Of a stretch of DNA of 64,000 bases, positions 38,001 through 46,761 are shown piece by piece (position 1 is the stretch's first letter; each line of letters begins with the position of its first letter). The DNA comes from Enoplolaimus lenunculus (taxonomy: Eukaryota > Nematoda > Enoplea > Enoplida > Thoracostomopsidae). The position numbers and the translations under genes were made by a program. The stretch covers positions 1 to 64,000 of the forward strand of contig JASANG010003597.1 of NCBI GenBank assembly GCA_030248215.1, read 5' to 3'. The notes beneath the pieces were generated by a model. It was not told the origin of the DNA, searched no databases, and saw nothing but the letters and a program-made list of their open reading frames with translations.

Positions 38001-41000
38001 TACCATGTTTCCCAACCTGAAAACCTTGATTATGAGAGAATCTTCATCGATAAAATTTCTTTTCTTACACAAAAATCAGAGTGACCACACCGGATTACAT
38101 GTAAATAAGCTGGGAACGTGCTTCACCCGTATTTGCATTACATCGAAACTGAAGAATTATCCGAAAACGTATGTTTGACGCACTAACAGTTTTAAGTCTT
38201 AAAAATATTGAGCGTGAGCCCAATATCTCGGCTGGAATGTTGAACCGTTGACAAATCGAATATGCGGCCTTCCACCCTCCCAGTAACAATCCCTCCATGT
38301 ATTAAATCATGTCGGCCTGGTCAACAAGTAATCTGGAATGCGATATTCGAAATAGATCAATCTATTTAGGGTACTTCATCCGAGTATTTTCATAATACCC
38401 GGATCCAGAGTAGGACCCGGAATTTTTTGTTGTAAAAACCCGGGGCACGACCCAGAATTTTCCGGCGAAAATATCCGGAATACCCAGGAACGAATGCAAC
38501 TCATGCCAGTCAACACTGCACATTAACCTCGCAAACCAAACCGCCTTATCAAAACATACTTTCCCTTGTTCTCTTGTATTTGTTTGATAATTTGTTCAAA
38601 AAGACCTTTTTCATATTCTGTGTGCCTCCTGAAATTAAAACGTAGTAATAATATTTTTTTATCGTGAAGCGTTTAGTTCAAAAGGCTTGCAGGCGGACAA
38701 CGTGTGTCGATGTAAAGTTGCGACAGAACAAATAAAACTTATGATTAAGAAAAGCCCGCACTATGTTGTTCCATCTATCCCGCTTACAAGCATGTTAATT
38801 GTAATTACGGCAGGAATGTCTTAGTTCATTTTGCAGTTGAACTTTTAGAAAGTGTAAACTAAAGTGTAACGGTAACTACTTGCACTTAGCCAATGCGGGG
38901 GTGAGGCCTAAGCTCCGCACTAGGACAAATCACCCATGTTCAATCTCACAAGCGAAAATCAACGCTGATTTAAAATTATACTTATAATAAGGAAAAAACA
39001 CGAAACATGGGTTATCGTCATAACAAATTTAAGCAACAACCTGCTCAAAATATAAAAAATTGTGAAAAACAGAAAAAAACGAAAAGTTCCAAATTTTAAA
39101 ACATAATTTATATCACGGGGCCAACTAAAATCTCTCCCACTCAACAAAATCCCCTTCAGAATGTGTTATCGAAATGCCAGTAACTATATTACCGCAGTAA
39201 TCTTAAACGCAAACTTTATGGCAATCGGTCGTGTTAACATTCTATAATACAGGCATACTACGCAAACAAAAATTGATGACTTCATTTAGCAAATTTATAA
39301 AACACATTTTAATGCTTCAAAAACTGCCTGTTACAAAGTTCAATGTTGCTTCTAAAAATTATAATTAACCATTATTGTTAGCGAAATTTATGGCATAAAC
39401 ATCTAGTTTCAAACGCACACGCCGTCCAGCGCTCAGTCTCACAAACCAAAAACAAGACATCATTACACTTACCCTTGTTGCATGTCTTCTTTCGTAAAGC
39501 TAGCAACCATATCGCCGACTTCGTGTAAATACATACAATCCTGAAACTTAATCAGTGATTCGATTTTAAAAATATCAGTAAAGTAGTTAATGCATGTTAT
39601 CTTAATAGCTACTTCACTGAACGCCTGCCTAGACGACCTTGCAGATCTCGAACTATGCACAATGCTAGTGCAAATCAAGCGCAACAAAATGTTAAACTTC
39701 GAAGCTACCCTTTCACACGTTCGTATTTGTGATACCTATCCCCAAAATCATTGGTCGTACGCACAAATCTTATAATACGGACATAGACACACCACCTATT
39801 GGGTGGTTTAATTGTCGGCCACTAGTAAATGTTTGTATATATTTTGTCGGCTGGTTTTGTATACCGATACCACACATATTGTCAGATTTTTATACTTGAA
39901 ATCTAAGGTTAAGTAGAGCTTACAGGCTTGTTGCACGGCATATTCTTGAGAAAATTGGCACAATATTTGGTTGTCCCAAGACTAGCTTTTATCGTTCTTC
40001 CATCACCCAGTGTCATATTGTTTACTGCCAGTATTGCGCGTAATGCATCCTCAGCACGATAAAACGTCACGTACGCGCTTGCACTTGGGCCCTTGAAATT
40101 TGCACACTAACAAAACATTATCAGGCTTTGATGACTAAATACAGATTTCACTTTTGAATTGCTTCAATATCATATCCATTTCTATTTATATAATTCATCT
40201 TTAGCATTAATCTTAGTTACATAGAATACCGCTAAGATAAGTTTCACAGACTAGACCGTCAACTTGCGACGACTCAGCACCCTTAGAGAATTTTAGGCCC
40301 CTTCTATTATTCGAAATTCACGAATAATTACTCACTTGCGATCCAACATAAGTCGATTGATTGTTGACCATAATTTTTTGAATGCGACCAAATTTGCCAA
40401 AATATACAGAACGACGCAGGATGTCTTGATCTGCAAGTCGCGCCGGCAATCCGACCACGAAGACTAGATTTTTCTGAATCACTCTAAAATCCAATAAAAA
40501 CACAGAATGTTTGACAACGAAACGAAGAAACTAACAGTTTACACCAACTGCTACTACGATTCTAAATTAGATATCTTGGTTTAACACACTACACACGTAA
40601 CAATCAAAACTCTACAAGTTACAAAATATTTCATGTTGTCTAGACACACTGATGAATATATGTAACTCCAGCAACCACAGTGATGAATGTATGTAACTCC
40701 TGCAACCACAGTGATGAATGTATGTAACTCCTACAACCAGCCAACAATATGTTACTGCTCGCAGTAACAACCATTCAAATTGCACAAATCGTCGTAAATG
40801 ACGACATTTATTCCTTGTTACCTGTGTCAGGGATACCTGTTTCATTTAACTGATTTTAAGCTGTTACCGAAAAATGTTTTAAGATTTTTAAAAATATAGA
40901 CAACGTAGGTGAATTGTACTCAATCATACTGTAAACCAAATGCCAAACAAACTGACCAGATAAACCTCTCGCTAGTTTGTATGTCAGCTCAGTATCATAC

Positions 41001-44000
41001 CTTAAATTCGCTAAATGTTTTCGATTCTCTGAGACTTTCTGCTTTTTCTGCTGTTCCTTCTGTTTCTTTTCCGATTTAATCTTTTGCACGCTGAAATAAA
41101 TCAACAGCCAAAAATATTCGCTACTTTCACTTGAGGTGACAGAGTTCCAAAAACTTTTATATATTAAAACATAGTCTACACAGTCACTACGTCACGTGGG
41201 GAGAAAACTGATGTCTAACTTAAGTAAATCGAAAGCATGTCATAAGCCAAAAAGATTTCACTTTTAAACCGACATACATACTTCGTAATTTTAAAAAATA
41301 GTCCGTGTGTGATAATAATTCTGGCCAATGTATAGCACAAGGGCTTACAGTTTTCCACGGTGGAAAACTTATAACCAGGAGTGCAGCGCAGCCACTCCTG
41401 TATGAGGGCAAAATTTTCCGCTGATTTGGTAGTAAAATTAAAAAAATTTAATGCCTAGATTTTACCCTAGGTTGGTAGGGAAATCTGAAGCATAGGTTTT
41501 GGTTGGAAAACGGGAAAAGTGGAAAATTCTAATGCCTAGATTTTCCCCTGGGTTGGTAGGGAAAATCTGAAGCATAGGTTTTGGTTGGAAAACGGGAAAA
41601 GTGTAAAATTCTAATGCCTAGATTTTTCCCCTGGGTTGGTAGGGAAATCTGAAGCATGGGTTTCGGTTGGAAAACGGGAAAAGTTGAAAATTCTAATGCC
41701 TAGATTTTCCCCTGGGTTGGTAGGGAAAATCTGAAGCATAGGTTTTGGTTGGAAAACGGGAAAAGTGTAAAATTCTAATGCCTAGATTTTTCCCCTGGGT
41801 TGGTAGGGAAAATCAGAAGCGTAGGTTTTGGTTGGAAAACGGGAAAAGTGGAAAATTGAAATGCCTAGATATTTTCTTGGTTAGTAAGAAATATCTTAAG
41901 CAAAGGTTTTGGTTGAAAAGCGGGAGAAGTGGAAAATTTCAATGCCTAGATTTTTACGCTGGGTTGGTAGGGAAATCTGAAGCATAGGTTTTGGTTGGAA
42001 AACGGGAAAAATGGAAAATTCTAATGCCTAGATTTTTATTCTGGGTTGGTAGGGAAAATCTGAAGCGCAGGTTTTGGTTGGAAAACGGGAAAAGTGGAAA
42101 ATTCTAATGCCTAGATTTTTACTCTGGGTTGGTAGGGAAAATTTGAAGCATAGGTTTTGGTTGGAACACAGGAAAAGTGGAAAATTGAAATGCCTAGATA
42201 TTTTCTTGGTTAGTAAGAGAAGTCTAAAGCGATGGTTGGAAAAAGGGAAAAGTGGAAAATTCAAATTCAAGCGTAGGGCATAGGTTTTGGTTGGAAAACG
42301 GGAAAAGTGGAAAATTCTAATGCCTGGATTTTTTCGCTGGGTTGGTAGGGAAAATCTGAAGCATACGTTTTGATTGGAAAATGAGAAAAGTGGAAAATTT
42401 AAAGACCTAGATTTACCTTAGGTTGGTAGGGAAAATCTGAAGCATAGATTTTGGTTGAAAAATTTCAATGCCTAGATTTACCCTGGGATGGTGGGGGATA
42501 TCCGAAGCATAGGTTTTGGTTGGAAAACGGGAAAAGTTGAAAATTTTAATGCCTAGACTTACCCTGGCTTGTTAAAGAAAATCTGAAGCATAGGTTTTGG
42601 TTGAAAACGGGAAAAGTGGAAAATTTAAAGGCCTAGAGTTACCTTAGGTTGGTAGGGAAAATCTGAAGCATAGGTTTTGGTTGGAAAACGGGAAAAGTGG
42701 AAAATTTCAATGCCTAGATCTACCCTGGGATGGTGGGGAATATCTGAAGCATAAATTTTGGTTGGAAAACGGGAAAAGTTGAAAATTTTAATGCCTAGAC
42801 TTACCCTGGCTTGTTAAAGAAAATCTGAAGCATAGGTTTTGGTTGAAAACGGAAAAAGTGGAAAATTTAAAGGCCTAGATTCACCTTAGGTTGGTAGGGA
42901 ATATATGAAGCATAGGTTTTAGTTGAAAATGGGAAAAGTGGAAAATTTAAACACCTAGATTTACCCTGGGTTGGAAGTCAGCGACGACCAAATTTGATTT
43001 ATTTATGTTTCCTCGGCTTTCCGGCCATTAGCCAACAAGTCTTTAAAACAAATTAAAACTTTTTTACAACCTTAAGGCGTCACTCAAAGCGTCGACTTTG
43101 TTATATGTTCTGATAATACTGGGTCACTCGGTGGTATCTTGTTTTGACCAATCTTGTGCTGGGACTATCATAATTGATATATTTAATAGTCATGTATTAT
43201 TTCGGGTAAATGCTCTGCTCATTTAGGTTTAACTGTGTAAAGTAGATTTTGTTCATTGCACTGTTCCGCTCCGCAGTTTCTTGTTTTGACCAGTGTCGAA
43301 ATATATTGCCTGTTAGTTTGTAGGATGCAACCGGAGGTGAAAAATGCCAGATCCGGAGCCGGAAGTCAACAAAAGTAGCCGGAACCGGAGATGATGCCGC
43401 CGGTGAGGTGAAATCAGGTCGTTGAAATGATATTTAACTTGTTAATTTTAGCAAATATCTGCTATATGTTGTTAAATCGTTCCATTGGAATTTTCTACTT
43501 TTCCCATTTTCCAAACAAAACCTATGCTTTAGATTTTCCCTTACAACCAAGGGGAAATCTAGACGTAGAAATTTTCCACTTTTCCCGTTTTAAAAACAAA
43601 ACCAATGCTTCAGAATTTTCCTACCAACCCAGGGTAAATCTAGGCATTAAAATTTTCCAATTTTTCCGTTTTCCAACCAAAACCTATGCTGCAGATTTTC
43701 CCTACCAACCAAGGGAAAATCTAGGCGTTTAAATTTTCCACTTTTCCCGTTTTGCAACCAAAACCTATGCTTCAAATTTTCCCTACCAACCCAGAAATAA
43801 TGTAACCTTTTAAAATTTCCACTTTTCCCGTTTTCCAAACAAACTTTTACACTACAGATTTTCCCTACCAACCAAGGGAAAATCTAGGCGTTTAAATTTT
43901 CCACTTTTCCCGTTTTCCAACGTAAACCTATGCTTCAAATTTTCCCTACCAACCCAGGAATAATCTAAGCGTTTAAATTTTCCACTTGTCCCGTTTTCCA

Positions 44001-46761
44001 AACAAACTTTACACCACAGATTTTCCCTACCGAACCAGGGAATATGCAGGCTTATGAATTTTCCACTTTTCCACAGCAAAACCTATGCCCGCGATTTTTC
44101 CTACCAACCAGTGAAAATCAGGTCGTCATACAGGAGTGGCTGCGATGGACTCCTGGTCGTAAGTTTTCCACCCTGGAAAAGTGGAAGCCCCTGATCTATA
44201 CATGGGCCATAATTCTAAACAAAAACGCTATTTAATAAATTAAAACTAAAGCACTTACTCCGCCGCGGATAACGGTTTAAAGTTTGCTGGATTCTCTGAG
44301 TATGGCTGCAAAACACAATAAATATTAGGGTTCAACCGGATATCCGACTACGGTATTCTATACTGAAGGACTTTTATTTCTAAAATCATAACACAACTCA
44401 CAACTGTACATTTCGTCGTGTACCATTATTTATGAAATGATAAAATAAGTACTGCAAATATTAAGCACCTTGCAGAAACATAATTATGACATATTATGCC
44501 ACGAAGCAGTAAATTAATCTGATTAACTTTTAGTTGAAAATTGCACTTTATTAATATCCGGGTACAGTTCCAGCTCCGGTATTTTTTGGCATCCGGTTGA
44601 ATTGATATATACGTAGGTATATATATTACAGTGGCCCCGGGGCCCACAATTTTTATTACAGGGGCAGGGGCCGGTACCAATAGGGGTCAAGTTAAAACAC
44701 CAAAAGATAACAATCAACATAAGCTACGATATACGTAATATGTACGTATATAGCGGCTAAAACAATCTATATACTGTGTTTTTTGCACAGCAAACCGTGG
44801 AAAAATAATAAATACGGTTTACAGTAATTTCTTGTGATTTTCATATTTTTGAAGCGAGAACCTACCGTGATAAAAATGTTTTTATGCGATTCCATTAAGT
44901 GTAGTATATAAAAACAGGCCTCGGTTAAGCCCCGGCAATTAACAATTTTAAATGTATGATATGAAAAGAAACTCATCAATTTTTATTGAAATTCAACAAA
45001 AACTGACAAATGCGTAACCATGCCTCACTGTAGTAATAACGAGGGTAGCGGGTACAAGTTGGTCTTTACAGAACGAGACTGCAAAAATAGGCTAACCTAA
45101 AAGTTCCGGTTTCGCTCTGTAATCACGAAACCAGGCCTGCAATCTGCTAGACCGGAAGCGCAACTTCCGGTCGAACCCAGTTATATATAATATATATATG
45201 CATATATATGTATATATTATATGACATATATATGTACCAGGCAGGGTGCAACCGGAATTACAATTTACCGGAACCGGAACCGGAATTTGAAAATTTTACC
45301 GGAACCGGAAAGTGAAAAATGCATTTCACCAAAAATTTCATTTTAATCTTATTTTTTGCTCTATTATTTGTGAAATAACCTTAGTCGAACATAGGTATTT
45401 ATTTTATTTGTTGTATTTTAGATTTTCATCATCGACTGAAGTGAAATCCACCATCAATGGCTTATATTCGGAGTACAAGTGGCTTTCAAAAGAGATTCCT
45501 AAAAATTAGCAAAGTTAAGAAAACGGCCAAATTATAATACCGGAATTTTTAAATCCGGTAAAAATTTACCGGAACCGGAAGGTGAAAAAATGCCGGAACC
45601 GGAACCGGAATTCCGGTTGCACCCTGGTACCAGGGTGCGACCGGATATCCGGTTCCGGTTTATTATCCGGCAAAAACTGATATCCGTATAATACGAACTA
45701 GAACTTCAAAAATATGTCCGCGATAATTTCATTTAAACAAAACAAAGCAACGATAGTTGATAAAGACAAATATTTTGAGATCACTTTTTCAAAAATATAT
45801 GATTATTCATTACTGACAAATACTGTAGATATATACCAATTTTGAGATCAACATTAGTCTAGAAAAATTTAATCCTGCATCATCGACATTAACTGTACAT
45901 TACATACCGTTCTACAGCCTGGACATAACCCGTTTTCGTCAGTTCTGATTCTGTGCCAGCAAAATCGACAAACCTATAAAAATCCACAAAACGTTAGATA
46001 TCTTTATTCTCTTTTAAGTAACCTTTAGGCCTAAAGAGTATGCTGAACCGCTGCGCATATATAAACTATCACAGTAGCAAACAGAACATCAGGAAAATGT
46101 GACAGCTTTACTTACTTGATACTTGCATTTGCATGGAAAGAAGTTGATATCATCCAACTCCATTGGTTCCATACATAATGGACACTGTAAACGGAAATAA
46201 TAACACATCAAATTTACTAACATCGAAAATCAGACTGTATGCGTGTTAGTGGCTGCTCCTCCTAAGCACTGCAAGTTTTGCTGCAATTAATACAATTAAA
46301 CTAATAAATCGCCGACAAACTTTATTCTTTATTTCTCACTTAGGAATGATGGAAAAAACGCAATGATTGAAAACCTTCACAAAAATATCACCAACTCCAA
46401 TTATAGCAGACGTTGCACACATAATAAAATGAACTTAATCGGATTATATACGACCGTCAGTGCCAATATTAATGAAAACATTATACTAGGCGCTCAACTC
46501 TGTAAAAAGTGATTCACTTTGCTTGTGCTACGCAACTTTATACCGGTTCAGTTCCCCACGTCAATGCCTAAGCTGAAGCGTAATCCTATCCCTAAGCCAT
46601 CCATGTCATGCAATGCAAAGGCGAAATACAAACCTACCTTAACTTCTCAAGATGCTTAATCAACACTCTCACTCATTGGTTGTTTACATAATAAAAGTAT
46701 ATACGTATGAACATTATAAGCCAATATTTGCACTTACTTCTTCATTGCTTGTGGACGCCAT
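23352..46761 (-). CDS. CNOT4: CNOT4 / Not4 E3 ubiquitin ligase, giant form (19 exons, about 2,417 aa)
   Basis: CNOT4 is the RING ubiquitin ligase associated with the CCR4-NOT deadenylase complex, acting in mRNA decay and co-translational quality control. Exons (minus strand): 46761-46738, 46184-46116, 45973-45908, 44305-44259, 41090-41001, 40483-40336, 40091-39924, 39540-39473, 38628-38560, 37410-36983, 36003-35811, 35365-33309, 32897-32775, 32427-31153, 30024-29894, 29503-28006, 27512-27333, 25898-25491, 23563-23352. All 18 junctions keep frame with GT-AG sites and total 7,254 bp. Domains: C4C4 RING (9-51), lysine-rich linker (69-98), RRM (about 104-190), C3H1 finger (C192, C201, C206, H210). 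An ELGFDPY block at the exon 13/14 junction matches the human DDLGFDPF block. Human CNOT4 is roughly 570-710 aa; the excess is low-complexity Ser/Asn/Pro/Ala sequence. The start sits eight codons before the RING. Identity is firm; the exact 3' chain is inferred. Confidence 0.92.
23718..24296. mobile_element. Old hAT-like MITE in CNOT4 intron 18
   Basis: Begins CAGGGTTCAAACAGGAATT and ends TTCCGGTTGAACCCTG, a variant of the CAGGGTGCAACCGG termini. It includes the internal words GAAATTAAGTG and GTCAAGGTTTATA found in other old copies. The target duplication is not recognisable. Confidence 0.6.
24297..25468 (+). mobile_element. Helentron-type nonautonomous element, copy 3, interrupted by a MITE
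   Basis: Core-repeat words (TAATTATTAGGGTTACA, AGGGTTTTT, AAAACCGA, TTAGCTGATAACTAA) occur on both sides of the MITE at 24,488-24,861. A CCGTCCG/GAACCGCTGAA block lies near 24,920 and again near 25,130. The right end is GTAGTCCAACTCCGATTGG followed by T, a diverged form of the family's 3' hairpin. It ends 22 bp from the donor of CNOT4 exon 18. Confidence 0.6.
24488..24861. mobile_element. hAT-like MITE inserted into the Helentron copy
   Basis: Ends TAGGGATATATCGATTAG and GGTCGGCACATGCCTA place it in the TAGGGATGTGCCGAT family. Flanks GTTACAAG (24480-24487) and CTTACAAG (24862-24869) form an 8-bp duplication with one change. Removing it restores the Helentron core word GGTTACAAGCA. Confidence 0.7.
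27225..27314. repeat. 45-bp tandem duplication beside the exon 17 donor
   Basis: Two identical 45-bp copies start at 27,225 and 27,270, each holding ATTCCGGTTGCACCCTGG, the right terminus of the hAT-like MITE family. The repeat ends 18 bp from the exon 17 donor of CNOT4. Confidence 0.85.
27603..27760. repeat. Cluster of short palindromes with TGACGC cores in CNOT4 intron 16
   Basis: AATATCGC-ATGAC-GCGATATT (27669-27689) and ATGTCGC-GTGAC-GCGATAT (27739-27756) are small inverted repeats around GTGAC/ATGAC. TGACGC also occurs at about 27,607, and GGTACC palindromes flank the cluster at about 27,575-27,590. It may be a protein-binding site array or a decayed inverted-repeat element. Confidence 0.45.
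28006..30024 (-). CDS. CNOT4: CNOT4 exons 15-16: helical segment and Pro/Ala-rich tail
   Basis: Exon 15 (30024-29894) encodes HPTEQVAQLFASCGFHDV, and exon 16 (29503-28006) opens with SNQKVLQHLSELEESLRQIL, both predicted amphipathic. They are the only non-low-complexity stretches in the distal half apart from LGFDP. The rest of exon 16 (about 480 residues) is Ser/Thr/Pro/Ala-rich with a His cluster, a poly-Ala run and PPPP runs. Several ORFs on the opposite strand are shadows of this exon. The exon 16 donor GTTAGT is weaker than the others. Confidence 0.85.
30119..30512. mobile_element. Old hAT-like MITE in CNOT4 intron 14
   Basis: Begins CAGGGTGCAACCGGAGG and ends CTCCGGTTGTATCCTG. Internal words such as CTTGACAATC and TTATTTCACCAATA match other old copies. 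Flanks CACGGAGC and CACGAGAC are weakly similar. Confidence 0.65.
31153..32897 (-). CDS. CNOT4: CNOT4 exons 13-14: conserved LGFDP block and Asn-rich insert
   Basis: Exon 13 (32897-32775) ends in SDIDEL and joins exon 14 (32427-31153) to give ELGFDPYAESSKGLADLL, similar to the human CNOT4 stretch DDLGFDPF...ALADLI. This ties the distal exons to the RING exons as one gene. Exon 14 also carries a poly-Asn tract (about 32,030-32,105), a KNNNNNS run, and LRPPHLPPPPGLK near its end. The poly-Asn tract is a trinucleotide repeat and is likely length-polymorphic. Confidence 0.88.
33309..35365 (-). CDS. CNOT4: CNOT4 exon 12: 686-residue low-complexity exon with Asn runs
   Basis: One 2,057-bp exon encodes residues about 457-1142. 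It is rich in Ser, Thr, Asn and Gly and includes two Asn runs near 35,000-35,070 coded by an AAT/AAC microsatellite. No folded domain is recognised. The frame stays open for the whole length, the acceptor is TGTAG and the donor GTGAGT, and both phases match the neighbours, so it is a genuine exon. It accounts for more extra length than any other exon relative to human CNOT4. Confidence 0.85.
35467..35676. repeat. Palindromic dispersed element in CNOT4 intron 11
   Basis: TTAACGAGT pairs with ACTCGTTAA. A second hairpin GTGTCACAATGCACAC/GTTGTGTGCCACATG follows, then a third GAGTTGACGAG/CAACTCGTTAAC. Organisation and words match 5466-5600. Confidence 0.5.
35811..38628 (-). CDS. CNOT4: CNOT4 exons 9-11: start of the low-complexity region
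   Basis: Exon 9 (38628-38560) still matches the family (EYEKGLFEQIIKQIQ, the helix after the C3H1 finger). Exon 10 (37410-36983, 143 residues) is Ser/Thr/Gly/Ala-rich without a motif. Exon 11 (36003-35811) is Asn/Ser/Gln-rich. Phases run 2, 2, 1 and 2 across the junctions and agree throughout. These residues (about 227-457) are probably disordered. Confidence 0.85.
36125..36511 (+). mobile_element. Helentron-type nonautonomous element, copy 4 (CNOT4 intron 10)
   Basis: Short whole copy: TTGAGCGGAGCGAAACTCCG hairpin start, CCGTCCGTCCG, the AACCGCTAAACCG block, one core unit, then GTAGTCCCACTAC, GACTGA and a flanking T. The final CTGA fits the CTRR Helitron terminus. Confidence 0.75.
37631..38498. 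mobile_element. Possible MITE-like element in CNOT4 intron 9
   Basis: Starts CTAGAGTTGCAAC and ends GAATGCAACTCAT, an imperfect inverted pair, with ACCCGGA-type words in both subterminal regions. No target duplication is visible, and about 500 bp of the middle has no family resemblance. Confidence 0.4.
39473..41090 (-). CDS. CNOT4: CNOT4 exons 5-8: linker, RRM and C3H1 zinc finger
   Basis: Exon 5 (41090-41001) gives the charged helix (KSEKKQKEQQKKQKVSENRK). Exon 6 (40483-40336) opens the RRM with NLVFVVGLP and carries YFGKFGRIQKI. Exon 7 (40091-39924) continues with GPSASAYVTF and KASLGTTKYC. Exon 8 (39540-39473) completes the finger with CMYLHE. The C-x8-C-x4-C-x3-H spacing matches the CNOT4 C3H1 finger. 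The order RING, coiled linker, RRM, C3H1 is diagnostic for this family. Exon 4 (44305-44259, PYSENPANFKPL) lies upstream. Confidence 0.96.
41323..44208. mobile_element. Foldback-type element with satellite arms (2.9 kb, 8-bp target duplication) in CNOT4 intron 4
   Basis: Termini GGCCAATGTATAG and CATGGGCC are inverted. Longer inverted ends continue inward through TTTTCCACGGTGG, ACCAGGAGT and GCCACTCCTGTATGA. Both flanks read ATAATTCT (41315-41322 and 44209-44216), an identical 8-bp target duplication. Inside, the left arm (about 41,440-42,975) is roughly 18 tandem copies of an 82-bp unit (GGTTTTGGTTGGAAAACGGG, GGAAAATT). The right arm (about 43,470-44,100) holds 7-8 copies in the opposite orientation. 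A 500-bp unrelated spacer separates them. The 8-bp duplication points to hAT-like mobilisation, and the arms recall foldback elements. Short ORFs within the arms are repeat by-products. It fills most of the 3.2-kb intron. Confidence 0.88.
45181..45232. repeat. TA/ATATG microsatellite in CNOT4 intron 3
   Basis: Alternating TATA with interspersed ATG, immediately left of the young MITE at 45,242. Confidence 0.8.
45242..45626 (+). mobile_element. Young hAT-like MITE, CAGGGTGCAACCGG family (385 bp)
   Basis: Ends CAGGGTGCAACCGGAATT and AATTCCGGTTGCACCCTG are near-perfect inverted repeats with CCGGAA arrays in each arm. GTACCAGG flanks both sides exactly (45234-45241 and 45627-45634). The target was itself the end of another element (CAGGGTGCGACCGGATATCC), so it is nested. 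The 65-residue internal ORF recurs in sister copies only because the copies are nearly identical. Confidence 0.9.
45908..46761 (-). CDS. CNOT4: CNOT4 exons 1-3: start and RING finger
   Basis: Exon 1 (46761-46738) encodes MASTSNEE. Exons 2 (46184-46116) and 3 (45973-45908) encode the whole C4C4 RING, with cysteines at 9, 12, 26, 28, 33, 36, 48 and 51. It keeps CPLCMEP, DDINFFPC and ICRFCWHRIR-like blocks nearly identical to human CNOT4, including the Leu between the first two cysteines that contacts the E2 in the human structure. All residues needed for E3 activity appear present. Donors are GTAAGT, GTAAGTA and GTATGT, and all three exons are phase 0. Confidence 0.96.
46285..46615 (+). repeat. 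Dispersed repeat shared with 63,530-63,870
   Basis: Long similarity in the same orientation, including AAACTAATAAATCGC, CTCCAATTAT, CAGACGTTGC, AATATTAATGAAAAC, GCTGAAGCGTAA and CTAAGCCATCCAT. It lies in CNOT4 intron 1 here and in HSP70 intron 8 at the other copy. The family is unknown; the right part contains telomere-like CCTAAG words. Confidence 0.75.

Noticed and set aside
41440-44100. CRISPR-like array of regularly spaced repeats, and the ORFs within it
   Set aside because: The 82-bp units abut directly with no unique spacers, the sequence is eukaryotic, and the ORFs arise from the repeat with no motif.
45312-45509. A 65-residue ORF (MKNAFHQKFHF start) repeated at 52.4, 60.0 and 60.7 kb
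   Set aside because: It lies inside young MITE copies and is shared only because they are nearly identical. Older copies do not preserve it and it has no domain.
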